The notes under the pieces: generated by a model
Told to the model about the DNA's origin: nothing
Database searches by the model: none
Seen by the model: the letters and a program-made list of their open reading frames with translations, nothing else
In this document: piece by piece, positions 53,183 to 62,075 of the stretch
Position numbering within the stretch: the stretch's first letter is position 1
How the letters are laid out: the number at the start of each line of letters is the position of its first letter
NCBI GenBank assembly: GCA_038889235.1
Contig: JAWAHN010000001.1
Location: 1 to 64,000, forward strand
Reading direction: 5' to 3'
Source of the DNA: Candidatus Jordarchaeales archaeon
GTDB lineage: Archaea; Asgardarchaeota; Jordiarchaeia; Jordiarchaeales; Freyrarchaeaceae
Length of the DNA stretch: 64,000 bases
Translations under genes and position numbers: made by a program

Positions 53183-54319
53183 ATGGATCGAGTTAAAAGT
53201 AATGAGTGGGCGGGGGGAAAGTTGCTGGACGGTGTTTGCCTCGCCATAGCGGATGAGATAAGAGGGCCTACGTGCATCCACAGTGTGGGGTTAAGCCCTA
53301 GGCTGGCTGACCGTGCCACGATGAAGGCGCTGATAGGAACGATCTCTATCGGAACACGTGTAGCTGAAGAGGAGATATCGATCATCCCATTGCAGGATGA
53401 GGGCAAAAGCATCTTTTCGTACGTTTTCCCCTACGAGGACAGGACGGCTAGGGGCGGCGCGAGAATCCTCGCAATAATACTAGTCACTGACAAGAAGAAC
53501 ATGGCGTTTCTTTACAGGTTCGCACCTGTTATCTACGACAAGGTGAGGAGGGTTGCCGAGGATATTAAAGCATACTATAAACCACCGCTCCACTTCGAGG
53601 AGGAAGGCCTAAAGAAAATTGAGAGCCTCATGGAGATAGACGTTTCAATGGTGACCCCGCTTAAACTCAAGGAGTACTTGATACAGCTTTACCTTTCTCG
53701 CTCAGACGAGAGAAGGAGGGGGCTCCTTGCGAGGACGGCCAGTATAGCTAGAGGGGTTATGCTTAGCGGTGAGAAAGTGGACTTAGTTGGGCTGGGGAAG
53801 GACGGGAAACCCCTATGGGTCCTCCTATCGACTAACATAGTCACTGGGGGGAGCGAGAAGCTCGTTGAGTGCTACAAGACTGTTAAGGAGCTTAGGGAGA
53901 GGAATCCATGGGTTGAGGTCTTCTTCCTCCTCGACGAGTTAAGGTACTCTGAAAAGATAGCCCTCCCCGACATAGAGCTTGACAAAACGGAGAACGTCGG
54001 AGTGGTGCAGGACAGTGAGGGGAAGGTAAAGCTCCTAGGGCTAGGTGAAAGAGGGAAGCTCCTCTGGGTATTCACTCCCGTAAAACTGATCGCTAGCCCG
54101 GAGGAGCAGGAAGCGGAAAGAAGGAAGATTTACGAGAAGAAAGCAGATAACCCAGACTTGGAAGCTATCTTCATGCTGTGCGAAATATTCTCGGACACTG
54201 AAATAAGAGTGCCAGAAGAGGTGCGCGAACCCGGAGTCAGGATAACCTTGATAAAGAAGAAGATGGGGTTGAGGGAGCGATATAAGAAGATCATAGAGAA
54301 GCTGCGTGGCGAGGACTAA
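53183..54319 (+). CDS. Protein of unknown function with a longin-like N-terminus
   Basis: About 378 residues from ATG 53183 (GAGGT nine bases upstream; the frame extends to 53165). Residues about 10-130 (LDGVCLAIADEIRGPTCIHSVGL ... ILAIILVTDKKNMAFLYRFAPVIYDKVRRV) have a strand/helix pattern like longin or profilin-like domains. The C-terminal part has two similar blocks (LVGLGKDGKPLWVLLSTN and LLGLGERGKLLWVFTPVK), probably an internal repeat, each ending in FFLLDE / IFMLCE. No family is recognised. The last base is adjacent to the convergent wtpC stop. Confidence 0.7.
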   Translation: MDRVKSNEWAGGKLLDGVCLAIADEIRGPTCIHSVGLSPRLADRATMKALIGTISIGTRVAEEEISIIPLQDEGKSIFSYVFPYEDRTARGGARILAIILVTDKKNMAFLYRFAPVIYDKVRRVAEDIKAYYKPPLHFEEEGLKKIESLMEIDVSMVTPLKLKEYLIQLYLSRSDERRRGLLARTASIARGVMLSGEKVDLVGLGKDGKPLWVLLSTNIVTGGSEKLVECYKTVKELRERNPWVEVFFLLDELRYSEKIALPDIELDKTENVGVVQDSEGKVKLLGLGERGKLLWVFTPVKLIASPEEQEAERRKIYEKKADNPDLEAIFMLCEIFSDTEIRVPEEVREPGVRITLIKKKMGLRERYKKIIEKLRGED

Positions 54320-54320
54320 C

Positions 54321-55451
54321 TTAACCTAAAAGCTGTACTGATGACGCTTTAAACGCCAAGTACACTTTTTCCTCCCTATTAATGTCTAGATCCTTAGCTG
54401 AGACTTTCGTCATCAATGCTTCAACTTTAAACCCTCCAGCTGAAGCAACAATCCTAATAAATGGGCCTTGCGGAAGTACATCAGTTACCGTGGCTTCCAG
54501 GATGTTGCGTGCGCTCGTTTCCGGTTTAGACCTAGCTACGATGATGTCTTCCGGCCTCACCAAGAAGCTGACGGTTCTACCCCTCTCTAGTTCCGGATTG
54601 TATGGTATCGCAATGGTGTAGCCCTCAACGTTGAGCAGGGTGACGCCGCTATCCTGGTCGTGCAGCTCGACAACACCTGACAACACGTTCCCAAGGTTCA
54701 TGAAGGACGCCACGAAGCTGCTTCGAGGACGCTCCATTAATTCTTTCATGCTTCCAACTTGCTCTATTGATCCATCCCTCATCAAGGCAACCCTGTCTGC
54801 TAGTACACGCGCATCCACAAGGCTATGTGTAACGTAAACCATCGTTATACCAGTGCTTTTATGAACCCTGAGAATCAGCTCTCTGGCGGTGTTCCTAGAC
54901 TGAGGGTCGAGGCTGCTTAGCGGCTCATCAAGTAGAAGGAGGCGGGGCTCCGTTACAAGCGCCCTAGCTAAGGAAACCCTCTGCTTCTCGCCGCCACTAA
55001 GAGACGACGGCATCCTGTCCTCAAGTCCACTGATGCCCAGCTCCTCTAATACCTCCCTAGCCCTCCTAGCAGCCTCGCTCTCCTTAACTCCGCGCACCTT
55101 CAAACCGTAGGTGACGTTTTCGAGGACCGTCATGTGGGGGAACAGGGCGAAGTCCTGGAAGACCATGCCCACGTTCCTCTTCTCCGGGGGGAGGTTGTCT
55201 ACAAGCTTTCCATCAATGAACACGTGCCCTCTTTCCTGCCTCGTCAAACCTGCTATCACGTTGAGGAGCGTTGTTTTCCCGCAGCCCGTCGGCCCGAGAA
55301 CCACGAAGAGCTCCCCATCGTCGACCTCCAAGTTGACATCCTTGAGCACTTGAAGGCTCCTCCTCTTCCCTCTGATAAGCATCATGAGGGGGGTTGGCAG
55401 CGGGTAGGACTTGCAAACAGACTCGAGCCTTAAGGACATACGGCCCTTCAC
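54321..55451 (-). CDS. wtpC: Tungstate/molybdate ABC transporter ATPase
   Basis: This ATP-binding subunit has GPTGCGKTT (Walker A), SSLSGGEKQRVSLARAL (signature), LLLLDEPLSSLDP (Walker B) and THS. The C-terminal 100 residues hold a TOBE-like domain that can bind the oxyanion and regulate transport. ATG at 55439 or GTG 55451 is the start. It overlaps wtpB by four bases, so it is translationally coupled. The three genes form a complete importer. Confidence 0.93.
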   Translation of the reverse strand: MKGRMSLRLESVCKSYPLPTPLMMLIRGKRRSLQVLKDVNLEVDDGELFVVLGPTGCGKTTLLNVIAGLTRQERGHVFIDGKLVDNLPPEKRNVGMVFQDFALFPHMTVLENVTYGLKVRGVKESEAARRAREVLEELGISGLEDRMPSSLSGGEKQRVSLARALVTEPRLLLLDEPLSSLDPQSRNTARELILRVHKSTGITMVYVTHSLVDARVLADRVALMRDGSIEQVGSMKELMERPRSSFVASFMNLGNVLSGVVELHDQDSGVTLLNVEGYTIAIPYNPELERGRTVSFLVRPEDIIVARSKPETSARNILEATVTDVLPQGPFIRIVASAGGFKVEALMTKVSAKDLDINREEKVYLAFKASSVQLLG

Positions 55452-56386
55452 CTCTCAACGAAGACTTTTAACGCCAGGAGGACTAGGAACGACACAGCGA
55501 GGAGTATCAGGGACGCTGCGATGCTGTGGTAGATGCCTCCAGCCCAAAACCTCCAATATATAGCAGTGGTTAGAGTGTAGCTTTGCCCCGGGATGTTGTT
55601 TGAGAGCATTATGGTCGCACCAAACTCGCCCATAGCCCTAGCCCACATGGTAGCCCAGCCGGCGGCTAGCCCCCTCGCTGAGAGGGGGAGCGTAACTGAG
55701 CGGAAAACCTTGAACCTAGATGCCCCCAAGCTTCTCGCAGCAAGTTCAAGGCTTACCGGGACCTCTTCGAAGGAAGTTATCGCGGACCGGATAAAAAAGG
55801 GTGACGCGACGAATATTTGAGCCAGTATTATCCCGCGCCAAGTGAAGACCAGTTCTAATCCAACCTGCTTTAAGAGGGAGCCGAGCGGGGTGTTGGGTCC
55901 GAGTAGCAAGATTAAGCTTATGCCTACTACGACGGGCGGGAGAACAATGGGGAGCTCGACGAGCGCTTTAAGCACATGCCTCCCGGGGAAGTTGTAGCGG
56001 GCGAGCAGGTAGGCTAAGGGGAGGCCGAAACATGTGCAGACCAGGCATGAAACAGTAGATGTTACGAGGCTGACCCTCAACGCGCTCACCAAAACTTCGT
56101 CTTGGAACGCTGAAAGGATAGGGTTCCCAGCGTAGTTCCAGAGCTCTGAAAGAAAGGCTTCGAAGTCCCCGGACGCGAGGAAACCGTACAATCGTTGGAG
56201 GGATGCTGGGTCTGCGTAGGCTGGGTTTAGCAACGAGTAGACCAGCGTGCCTATGGGCGCGAGAAAAACTGCGGCGAAAAAGGAAAAGCCCAGCAATATC
56301 ACGCAGAGCGTGAAAAGCGGAATTTCACGCCTGCACCCAACTTTGACCTCTTCGCTTTGATGCGTCAACGTCAACCCTCCACGCAC
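55448..56386 (-). CDS. wtpB: Tungstate/molybdate ABC transporter permease
   Basis: This 312-residue permease has six or more TM segments and the inner-membrane loop ELAARSLGASRFKVFRSVTLPLSARGLAAGWA, the ATPase-contact motif of molybdate/sulfate permeases. Segments VVGISLILLLGPNTPLGSLL and WARAMGEFGATIMLS are typical for ModB/WtpB. It overlaps wtpA by 16 bases and wtpC by 4. Confidence 0.94.
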   Translation of the reverse strand: MRGGLTLTHQSEEVKVGCRREIPLFTLCVILLGFSFFAAVFLAPIGTLVYSLLNPAYADPASLQRLYGFLASGDFEAFLSELWNYAGNPILSAFQDEVLVSALRVSLVTSTVSCLVCTCFGLPLAYLLARYNFPGRHVLKALVELPIVLPPVVVGISLILLLGPNTPLGSLLKQVGLELVFTWRGIILAQIFVASPFFIRSAITSFEEVPVSLELAARSLGASRFKVFRSVTLPLSARGLAAGWATMWARAMGEFGATIMLSNNIPGQSYTLTTAIYWRFWAGGIYHSIAASLILLAVSFLVLLALKVFVER

Positions 56387-57438
56387 ACCTCTCTTATTTG
56401 GAGAGGTGCAAGGTGAGCGTTACCCATTAGGATGGGTGGTGAGACCACCGGTTGGTAGTTTCTCTCAATTATCGATGACCCCTCCGTCAGCACGAAGCGC
56501 AGGAAGATAGTAGCCCAGTACGGGTTGCTGGCGGTGGTAGGAATGGAGGCAGCGTAAGCTATTGATGAACCACGGTAGGTTTTACCGCTCTCCGTAGTGA
56601 TCGTGAAACGCGAGTACCACTCGTTGAACTCGCTCGACGGATCCCCCAGGCTGACGTTTCTAGGCAACCTTATGTAGGGGAGCCCGTGCTGCTTGGCTAG
56701 GGAGAGGTACGTCCAGCCGGCGTCCAACCGGCCGGTTTGAAGCGCGACAAGTAAATCGAACTCCTTCGCAGCCACGAAAACGTTCCCAGGGTTAGCTAAG
56801 TACAGCGTTTGAACTATGCCGGCCTGAGGATACCCCGGGTACTCGTCTCTGTGATCTGGGTAGTAGGCGTCACATATGTTGAAAACTATGAGCGTCCTGT
56901 AGCCACACGGGTCGCTGTCGGGGTTCGCCCTCCCCCATTTCTTAACTATGTTTGGGTCTGCAAGCTTCCAGTACCAGTTTTTCTCGTCGAGCCCGGCGGG
57001 GTTTCCGGGGGCTAGCGCGAGAACTATCTCGTTCCTAGCGAAGACAACCCACCAGTCACAGTAGCGCCTTGCGAGGCCGGGAACGTAGCTTTTAAACAGT
57101 TCTTCCTCCACCACCATGTAGTCTGACACAAAGACCACGTCGCACCGCGCCCCGGCTTTCACCAAGCGGGCGCACTCGAGAGAGCCGCGCGCGAAGAAGT
57201 GAATCTTCACGTAGGGATATCTGGCTTCAAAGGCGTCGGCAAGCTCGCTCATCACGTTCGCCAGGCTCCCTGCACACAGCACGTGCACTTCTATGTAACC
57301 TCCAAACGGATAACCCCACTGGAGCTCCTGCAAGTATACGCCGTACGCGGAGGAGCCGACCAGAACGAGTAGGGCTACCAGAGTTATCTTCGACCTACGT
57401 GGGAGGAGCATCCTTCTAACCTCGTTATGAACAGCCAT
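56371..57438 (-). CDS. wtpA: Tungstate/molybdate-binding protein
   Basis: This extracellular oxyanion-binding protein has 355 residues. A membrane anchor at about 15-35 (KITLVALLVLVGSSAYGVY) precedes the binding domain that begins VHVLCAGSLANVMSELADAFEARYP, the WtpA start with the conserved GSL and the residues later in FVSDYMVVEE and ARNEIVLALAPGNP. The family binds tungstate and molybdate with high affinity for use in aldehyde/formate oxidoreductases. It heads the operon. The GTG or ATG start at 57438 is preceded by a gap with the divergent aminotransferase gene. Confidence 0.94.
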   Translation of the reverse strand: MAVHNEVRRMLLPRRSKITLVALLVLVGSSAYGVYLQELQWGYPFGGYIEVHVLCAGSLANVMSELADAFEARYPYVKIHFFARGSLECARLVKAGARCDVVFVSDYMVVEEELFKSYVPGLARRYCDWWVVFARNEIVLALAPGNPAGLDEKNWYWKLADPNIVKKWGRANPDSDPCGYRTLIVFNICDAYYPDHRDEYPGYPQAGIVQTLYLANPGNVFVAAKEFDLLVALQTGRLDAGWTYLSLAKQHGLPYIRLPRNVSLGDPSSEFNEWYSRFTITTESGKTYRGSSIAYAASIPTTASNPYWATIFLRFVLTEGSSIIERNYQPVVSPPILMGNAHLAPLQIREVCVEG

Positions 57439-57678
57439 ACATATCGGAACGACATGACCCTAAAAACTTATTGCTGGTACCCAACTTTCTGCAGAGGGAC
57501 ATGCCAAATAACAGTGGAAGTTGGCGGCTTGTTTTCGGCGACCTGAGACGCTTCAATTGAGAGAACTACCTCTAGTAGCCGAGCGGCGCCGGCGTCCACG
57601 CATATGTAAAGGGAGGAAGGATTAAAGTTATAACTTCAATTGGGGTTCTATGTAGATTGGTTCGCGGGGGGTTTGGAC

Positions 57679-58830
57679 TTGCTGATGTTCACTCCTGGGC
57701 CCACTGAGGTTCCATTAAGGGTTCTTAGGGCTATGGTGAGGGAGCTGCAGAACCCTGACTTGGATGAGGGGTTCGCCGAGTTCTACGACGGGCTTTGTGG
57801 TAAGTTAAAGAGGATTATGCGTACCAGTGGAGATGTCATAATTCACTCTGGTGAGGCGATAATGGGGCTTGAGGCGGCTGTCTATAGCTTGGTCAACCCG
57901 GGCGAGAAGGTTTTGACCATGACTTCCGGCGTTTATGGCGATGGTTTCATAAACTTCGTGAGGATGTATGGTGGCGTGCCTGTCGAAGTTAGAGTGGAGT
58001 ACGATGAGGTTGTCTTCCCGGAGAAAGTTGAGGAGACTTTGAGGAGGGAGAAGGATGTGAGTGTTGCGACGCTCGTGCACTGTGAGACGCCCAGTGGGAC
58101 GCTTAACCCTCTTGAAGAGATAGGGAGGATATGTGAGGAGCATGGGGTTCTACTTGTGGTTGACGCTGTGAGCAGTGTTGGGGGGGTGAACGTCGACGTT
58201 GACAGGTGGGGGGTGGACATTTGCATAGTTGGGTCCCAGAAGTGTTTCAGCGCGCCTCCCGGGCTTGGCATAATGACTGTGAGCGAGAAGGCTTGGGAAA
58301 AGATGGAGGAGAGACGGGGGAAGATGGGTGGCTTCTACTTGAATGTCCTTGTTTGGCGCGACTGGTGGTTTGAGAAGAGGATTTTTCCATACACGCACTC
58401 CGTTTCCCTGCTTTACGCCCTCGACGAGGCTTGCAACATTATTCTCGAGGAAGGACTGGAAAAAGTCTTCAGGAGGCACGAAGTTGTGGCGAAGGCCACG
58501 CGTGAAGGCGTTAAAGCGATGGGGCTCAAGCTTTTCCCGAAGTCGGAGGACTATTGTTCTCCCACGGTTACAGCTGTCGAGTCCCCTAGGGGGGTAAACG
58601 AGGCTGAACTGAGGCGTCGGATGAGGGAAAAATATGGGGTGATGATAGCTGGTAGCTGGGGGAAGCTGGCGGGCAGAGTGTTCAGGCTTGGGCACATGGG
58701 TTATAACGCTCAGCCATCGAAGGCGCTTGTGGCACTCGCGGCACTTTCACGTGCACTGTCGGACATGGGGTTCCCTTCGAAGACGCGGGAGGCGTTGAGC
58801 GCGGCTGAAGACGTCCTTTACGGCGACTAG
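57679..58830 (+). CDS. Class V aminotransferase (alanine/serine-glyoxylate type)
   Basis: This PLP enzyme has about 384 residues. It begins MFTPGPTEVP and has HSGEAIMGLEA, HCETPSGTLNPLEEIG, VVDAVSSVGG and the PLP-binding lysine in VGSQKCFSAPPG, all typical of serine-pyruvate/alanine-glyoxylate aminotransferases. A role in glyoxylate or serine metabolism is likely. TTG 57679 has a GGGGGGT box six bases before; the frame continues to 57640. It is convergent with the DHH gene and overlaps it by four bases. Confidence 0.94.
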   Translation: MLMFTPGPTEVPLRVLRAMVRELQNPDLDEGFAEFYDGLCGKLKRIMRTSGDVIIHSGEAIMGLEAAVYSLVNPGEKVLTMTSGVYGDGFINFVRMYGGVPVEVRVEYDEVVFPEKVEETLRREKDVSVATLVHCETPSGTLNPLEEIGRICEEHGVLLVVDAVSSVGGVNVDVDRWGVDICIVGSQKCFSAPPGLGIMTVSEKAWEKMEERRGKMGGFYLNVLVWRDWWFEKRIFPYTHSVSLLYALDEACNIILEEGLEKVFRRHEVVAKATREGVKAMGLKLFPKSEDYCSPTVTAVESPRGVNEAELRRRMREKYGVMIAGSWGKLAGRVFRLGHMGYNAQPSKALVALAALSRALSDMGFPSKTREALSAAEDVLYGD

Positions 58831-59735
58831 CCTGACGCCGCCGGGTTTGGCGGCTGGAGCCTTAGGTATAAGACTGTTTTTGTCTGCGAGTGCTCGGCAA
58901 ATGCGCGGAGAAGCCACAGCATGTCTTTTTCCTCAACAGTTGCCCCTGCAGCTTTCGCGTGCCCCCCGCCTCCGAAGGGCTCGGTTATTATCCTCGCGTC
59001 AATACTGCTTTCTTCTCCAACTCTTACGGATAGTTTAACTTTCCCCGGACTTTCCGGGTTCTTGTAGGCCACGATTACTGCGCTGCACCCTTTGGCGAGC
59101 AACTTGTGGGCTATGTCCTTGGCCATGTAGTAGGGGACTGCGTCGACCTCGTCGACGAACACGAGGGCGCCGTTAACGTTTCCCAGGGAGGCTACTACTG
59201 AGTTAAGCCATTCCTCGAGTTTCTCGATGTCCTTTAATTTCGAGTACTGTTCTTTGAACCACTCGTCTTCAATGAAGGATGCACCTTTCTCCGCTAGGAT
59301 TTTTGCTAGCCTCCTTCTACCTTCGTCGTCGTCATGGAGGAATTTTATCACCCTGTCAAGTTTGAGGGTCTTATCGGTGTGCTTGCCTGTGTCCGCTGCA
59401 ACCGCCATTTCAACTAGTTCGTCGGCGACGCCACCCTTGAGGTTAAAGTACTCGGCAACGAGCTTAGCTGCAGCGGGAGCGGATGGTATGACTAGGTCTT
59501 TCTCTGTGAGGCGTCCCTCTTCAACCAACTTGCGGTAGTTGCTTTCGTGGTGGTCGATGTTAGCCTTGCAGTTTGGAGACTTAGGTAGGTCTGCTACGAC
59601 GTCTAAAGTCTCCATTAATGATAAGGCGTCCTTTGGATTGTTCACGAACAGGATTTCCGCATCTGGGTCCTTGAGCAGGATTAGAGCAGCAGATATTATA
59701 CCGTCACAGTCAGTGCCGTGAACTGCGACCTTCAA
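58827..59735 (-). CDS. DHH-superfamily phosphoesterase
   Basis: This 302-residue phosphoesterase has the metal motif HGTDCDGIISA, VVADLPKSPN and the DHH of IDHHESNYRK, and a DHHA1-type tail in EPFGGGGHAKAAGATVEE. It could hydrolyse oligonucleotides (nanoRNase), bis-phosphates or cyclic dinucleotides. The active-site motifs are complete, so the enzyme should be active, but the substrate is not clear. Start TTG 59735 or nearby. Confidence 0.93.
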   Translation of the reverse strand: MKVAVHGTDCDGIISAALILLKDPDAEILFVNNPKDALSLMETLDVVADLPKSPNCKANIDHHESNYRKLVEEGRLTEKDLVIPSAPAAAKLVAEYFNLKGGVADELVEMAVAADTGKHTDKTLKLDRVIKFLHDDDEGRRRLAKILAEKGASFIEDEWFKEQYSKLKDIEKLEEWLNSVVASLGNVNGALVFVDEVDAVPYYMAKDIAHKLLAKGCSAVIVAYKNPESPGKVKLSVRVGEESSIDARIITEPFGGGGHAKAAGATVEEKDMLWLLRAFAEHSQTKTVLYLRLQPPNPAASG

Positions 59736-59916
59736 TACACGTCAACCTCCGGGAACCTTACCTACTTACGAAAAACAACTTTTAAAACGTTGTGAAGTGA
59801 GTGAAGTGGGCTTCATGTACGACTTTTCGGGTGCTAACTCCCGGTATTCGTAAACTATATTAGAGCTCTTGTGGAGGATGAGCATGTGCAAAGCCTAAAC
59901 CTTTAGGAGGGATTTA

Positions 59917-60936
59917 TTGAGGGACCCTAAGGAGCTACTTGTCTACCTCCTTCTTCGCTCGATGAAAGAGGCCACTCTGGATGAGCTTGCTGAGGCTGCG
60001 GGGATCCCGCGTAGGAATGCTATTAGGATCCTTAGGTCGTTTATTAGGCGTGGGGTTGCGAGGGAAGTTGGGGGAAAGGTGCTTTTCAACCCTCAACGTC
60101 CCAAAGGGTTTAAGGCTCCCTTCGGCGGTGAAGTCATCGAACTAAGCGTTTCGGTGGATAGAGACTTTATGAACGTTGGGGAGGTAAAGGTTCACCGGGG
60201 AGGAGAGCTCGTAGCTTCCATGCCGTGCGTGTTTAGCGAGGAGGGGTTCGTTGTCGACCTAAGCGACTTCCTCGCGTTCTACAGCGACGCTGCAAAGAGG
60301 AGCGGTTCACCCTTCTCGGTCAAGAAGGCGTACAACGTTTTCAGGAGACTAATGGAGGGGCGGGGAAACGTTAAAAATGCAGGACAGTGGGAGATAGATG
60401 CCGCCCTCGGAGCCATACTGATTTGCGGAGCTATATCGGAGGAGCTTGGACTAGACTATGTAATGACCACGATAGATTCGGCGAGCATCCCTAGGAGGGT
60501 CGAAGGCAAGGAGCTCGAGGAGATTAAAAGCACCACGGGGATCGACATTGTAGCAGGCTACTCTTTCCCCACGAAGCATGGCAGAGGGCTTCTGCTATTC
60601 GATAAAGCAGGCAAGATCTACTTCTCAATCAAGGGGGAGCTTTTAGCCGACCTAGAAGTCAAAGAGGAGGAGAACATTATAGAGATAGACTTCACGAAAC
60701 TGATTGAGGCTTACGCCAAGGTTGCCGAGAAGAAGAAAATGTGCTTCTCGGTTGAAAAAGTGGTTGACAACTTTTTCGCAATGCTTGAAAACGAGGGGAA
60801 GATTGAAGACTACTTGAAGTTGGTGAACCGTGACGAAGGCCTCCTCCTGGAGGCAATGTACAGGATAAGCGTGATATTCATGAGACTTAAAGGTAAGGAC
60901 GTCACGGCGAAGGTTGCCTATCCGTCCTCCAGCTAG
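59917..60936 (+). CDS. Winged-helix protein of unknown function
   Basis: The N-terminus (residues 1-55) is a winged helix: SMKEATLDELAEAAGIPRRNAIRILRSFIRRGVAREV. The rest (about 60-339) has mixed alpha/beta structure with a strand-rich part (GRGLLLFDKAGKIYFSIKGELLADLEVKEEENIIEI) and a helical end. TTG 59917 follows AGGAGGGA. It overlaps the next gene on the other strand by four bases. No family is recognised. It may be a regulator that senses something with its C-terminal domain. Confidence 0.75.
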   Translation: MRDPKELLVYLLLRSMKEATLDELAEAAGIPRRNAIRILRSFIRRGVAREVGGKVLFNPQRPKGFKAPFGGEVIELSVSVDRDFMNVGEVKVHRGGELVASMPCVFSEEGFVVDLSDFLAFYSDAAKRSGSPFSVKKAYNVFRRLMEGRGNVKNAGQWEIDAALGAILICGAISEELGLDYVMTTIDSASIPRRVEGKELEEIKSTTGIDIVAGYSFPTKHGRGLLLFDKAGKIYFSIKGELLADLEVKEEENIIEIDFTKLIEAYAKVAEKKKMCFSVEKVVDNFFAMLENEGKIEDYLKLVNRDEGLLLEAMYRISVIFMRLKGKDVTAKVAYPSSS

Positions 60937-61967
60937 CTTGAAAGCACCCTTTCAACAGACATTAAGCGCATCTTCCACCTTTCGATAGACGAGAGGAACT
61001 CTTTTTTGAGCATTTCAAAGTCGCTGGGCGTGGCCTCCTTGAAAAGCCTATAATAGGACTTCATCTCGTAGAGTGATGGGTGAATGTACCCTATCGTCCT
61101 AACCAGCTGGTTTACCACATTGTTAAGTGTTTCCGCAACCTCGCTTGGAGATCCACCAGTCTCGATTATGTTTTTCAACTTGTTCATGGCTTCCTCGACG
61201 GCGGACGGCTTCGACAATTCCCTGGAAGAGATGATAGTCTCTCTTACGCTCCTCAGCATCTCCAGAAGCTTCTCCGAGTAGTTTTTCATCGACTCAAGGG
61301 CGTTTGCAAGAGAAAACGTCAGCTCGCTGAGTCTCCCTATGTCTCGCGAGTAGCCCTCCAGCTGCTCTAGGATTTTCTTGAAGGCATTAAGGGAACTCTC
61401 CAGGCGCTGCGCCGCGGATGCAAGCGTGCCGAGGTCGCTAATCATAGAGCTACCGGCCAACATGCTTTCCGCCCTCAACACGGCTTCCCTAAACAGCTTT
61501 AAAGCAGACTCAGCCATCTCGTATGGATCTTTAGCCACACTCCTCGCCTCTATGACCGGGCGCTCTACCATAGGAACCTCCACGTCTTCTAACGGTTTGC
61601 CTTCTATCATCGATTCAACCCTCTGGAGGACCAGTTCCTCGTCTCTTCCAAGTACCGGTATGGCTGTCTTATCCATGACGAGAACTATGTAGAGCTCAGC
61701 TCCCAGCTGGCGGAAAATGTAGTTGGCTTCGCCCAGCGACAACGCTATAGTCACACTTTTTCCATTTAGCTTCAGTTCCGACCTAATCCTGTCCACAACT
61801 ATTTTAACCCAGTTCGCAATGACCAGTGTCTTGTTTATCTCGTCCTCAGCCTCGAAACTCGTATCAACCAGGAACCCGTGTTCGCTAACCAACACGAAAC
61901 CCTTAAAGGGGTCTCTAACCAACTTACTGAGCTCGCCGTGAACTTCAAATATGGGGAAAAAGGACAA
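60933..61967 (-). CDS. Coiled-coil protein with a roadblock-like N-terminal domain
   Basis: About 344 residues from TTG 61967 (GGTGG upstream; frame extends to 62000). Residues about 10-110 (KGFVLVSEHGFLVDTSFEAEDEINKTLVIANWVKIVVDRI ... YIVLVMDKTAIP) resemble a roadblock/LC7 or longin fold. The C-terminal half (150-340) is a long helical region with heptad-like spacing (LESMKNYSEKLLEMLRSVRE). It could be a scaffold. The fold is my inference. A membrane-protein gene follows on the same strand upstream. Confidence 0.65.
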   Translation of the reverse strand: MSFFPIFEVHGELSKLVRDPFKGFVLVSEHGFLVDTSFEAEDEINKTLVIANWVKIVVDRIRSELKLNGKSVTIALSLGEANYIFRQLGAELYIVLVMDKTAIPVLGRDEELVLQRVESMIEGKPLEDVEVPMVERPVIEARSVAKDPYEMAESALKLFREAVLRAESMLAGSSMISDLGTLASAAQRLESSLNAFKKILEQLEGYSRDIGRLSELTFSLANALESMKNYSEKLLEMLRSVRETIISSRELSKPSAVEEAMNKLKNIIETGGSPSEVAETLNNVVNQLVRTIGYIHPSLYEMKSYYRLFKEATPSDFEMLKKEFLSSIERWKMRLMSVERVLSS

Positions 61968-62075
61968 TGCACACCACCAGCCCAAACATACTTCAAACAC
62001 AACTATAAAATTTACGTGTAATTTCAGAGCATGTCGTAAATTTTCCGAAATATATTATCCATGAATGGGAATATT

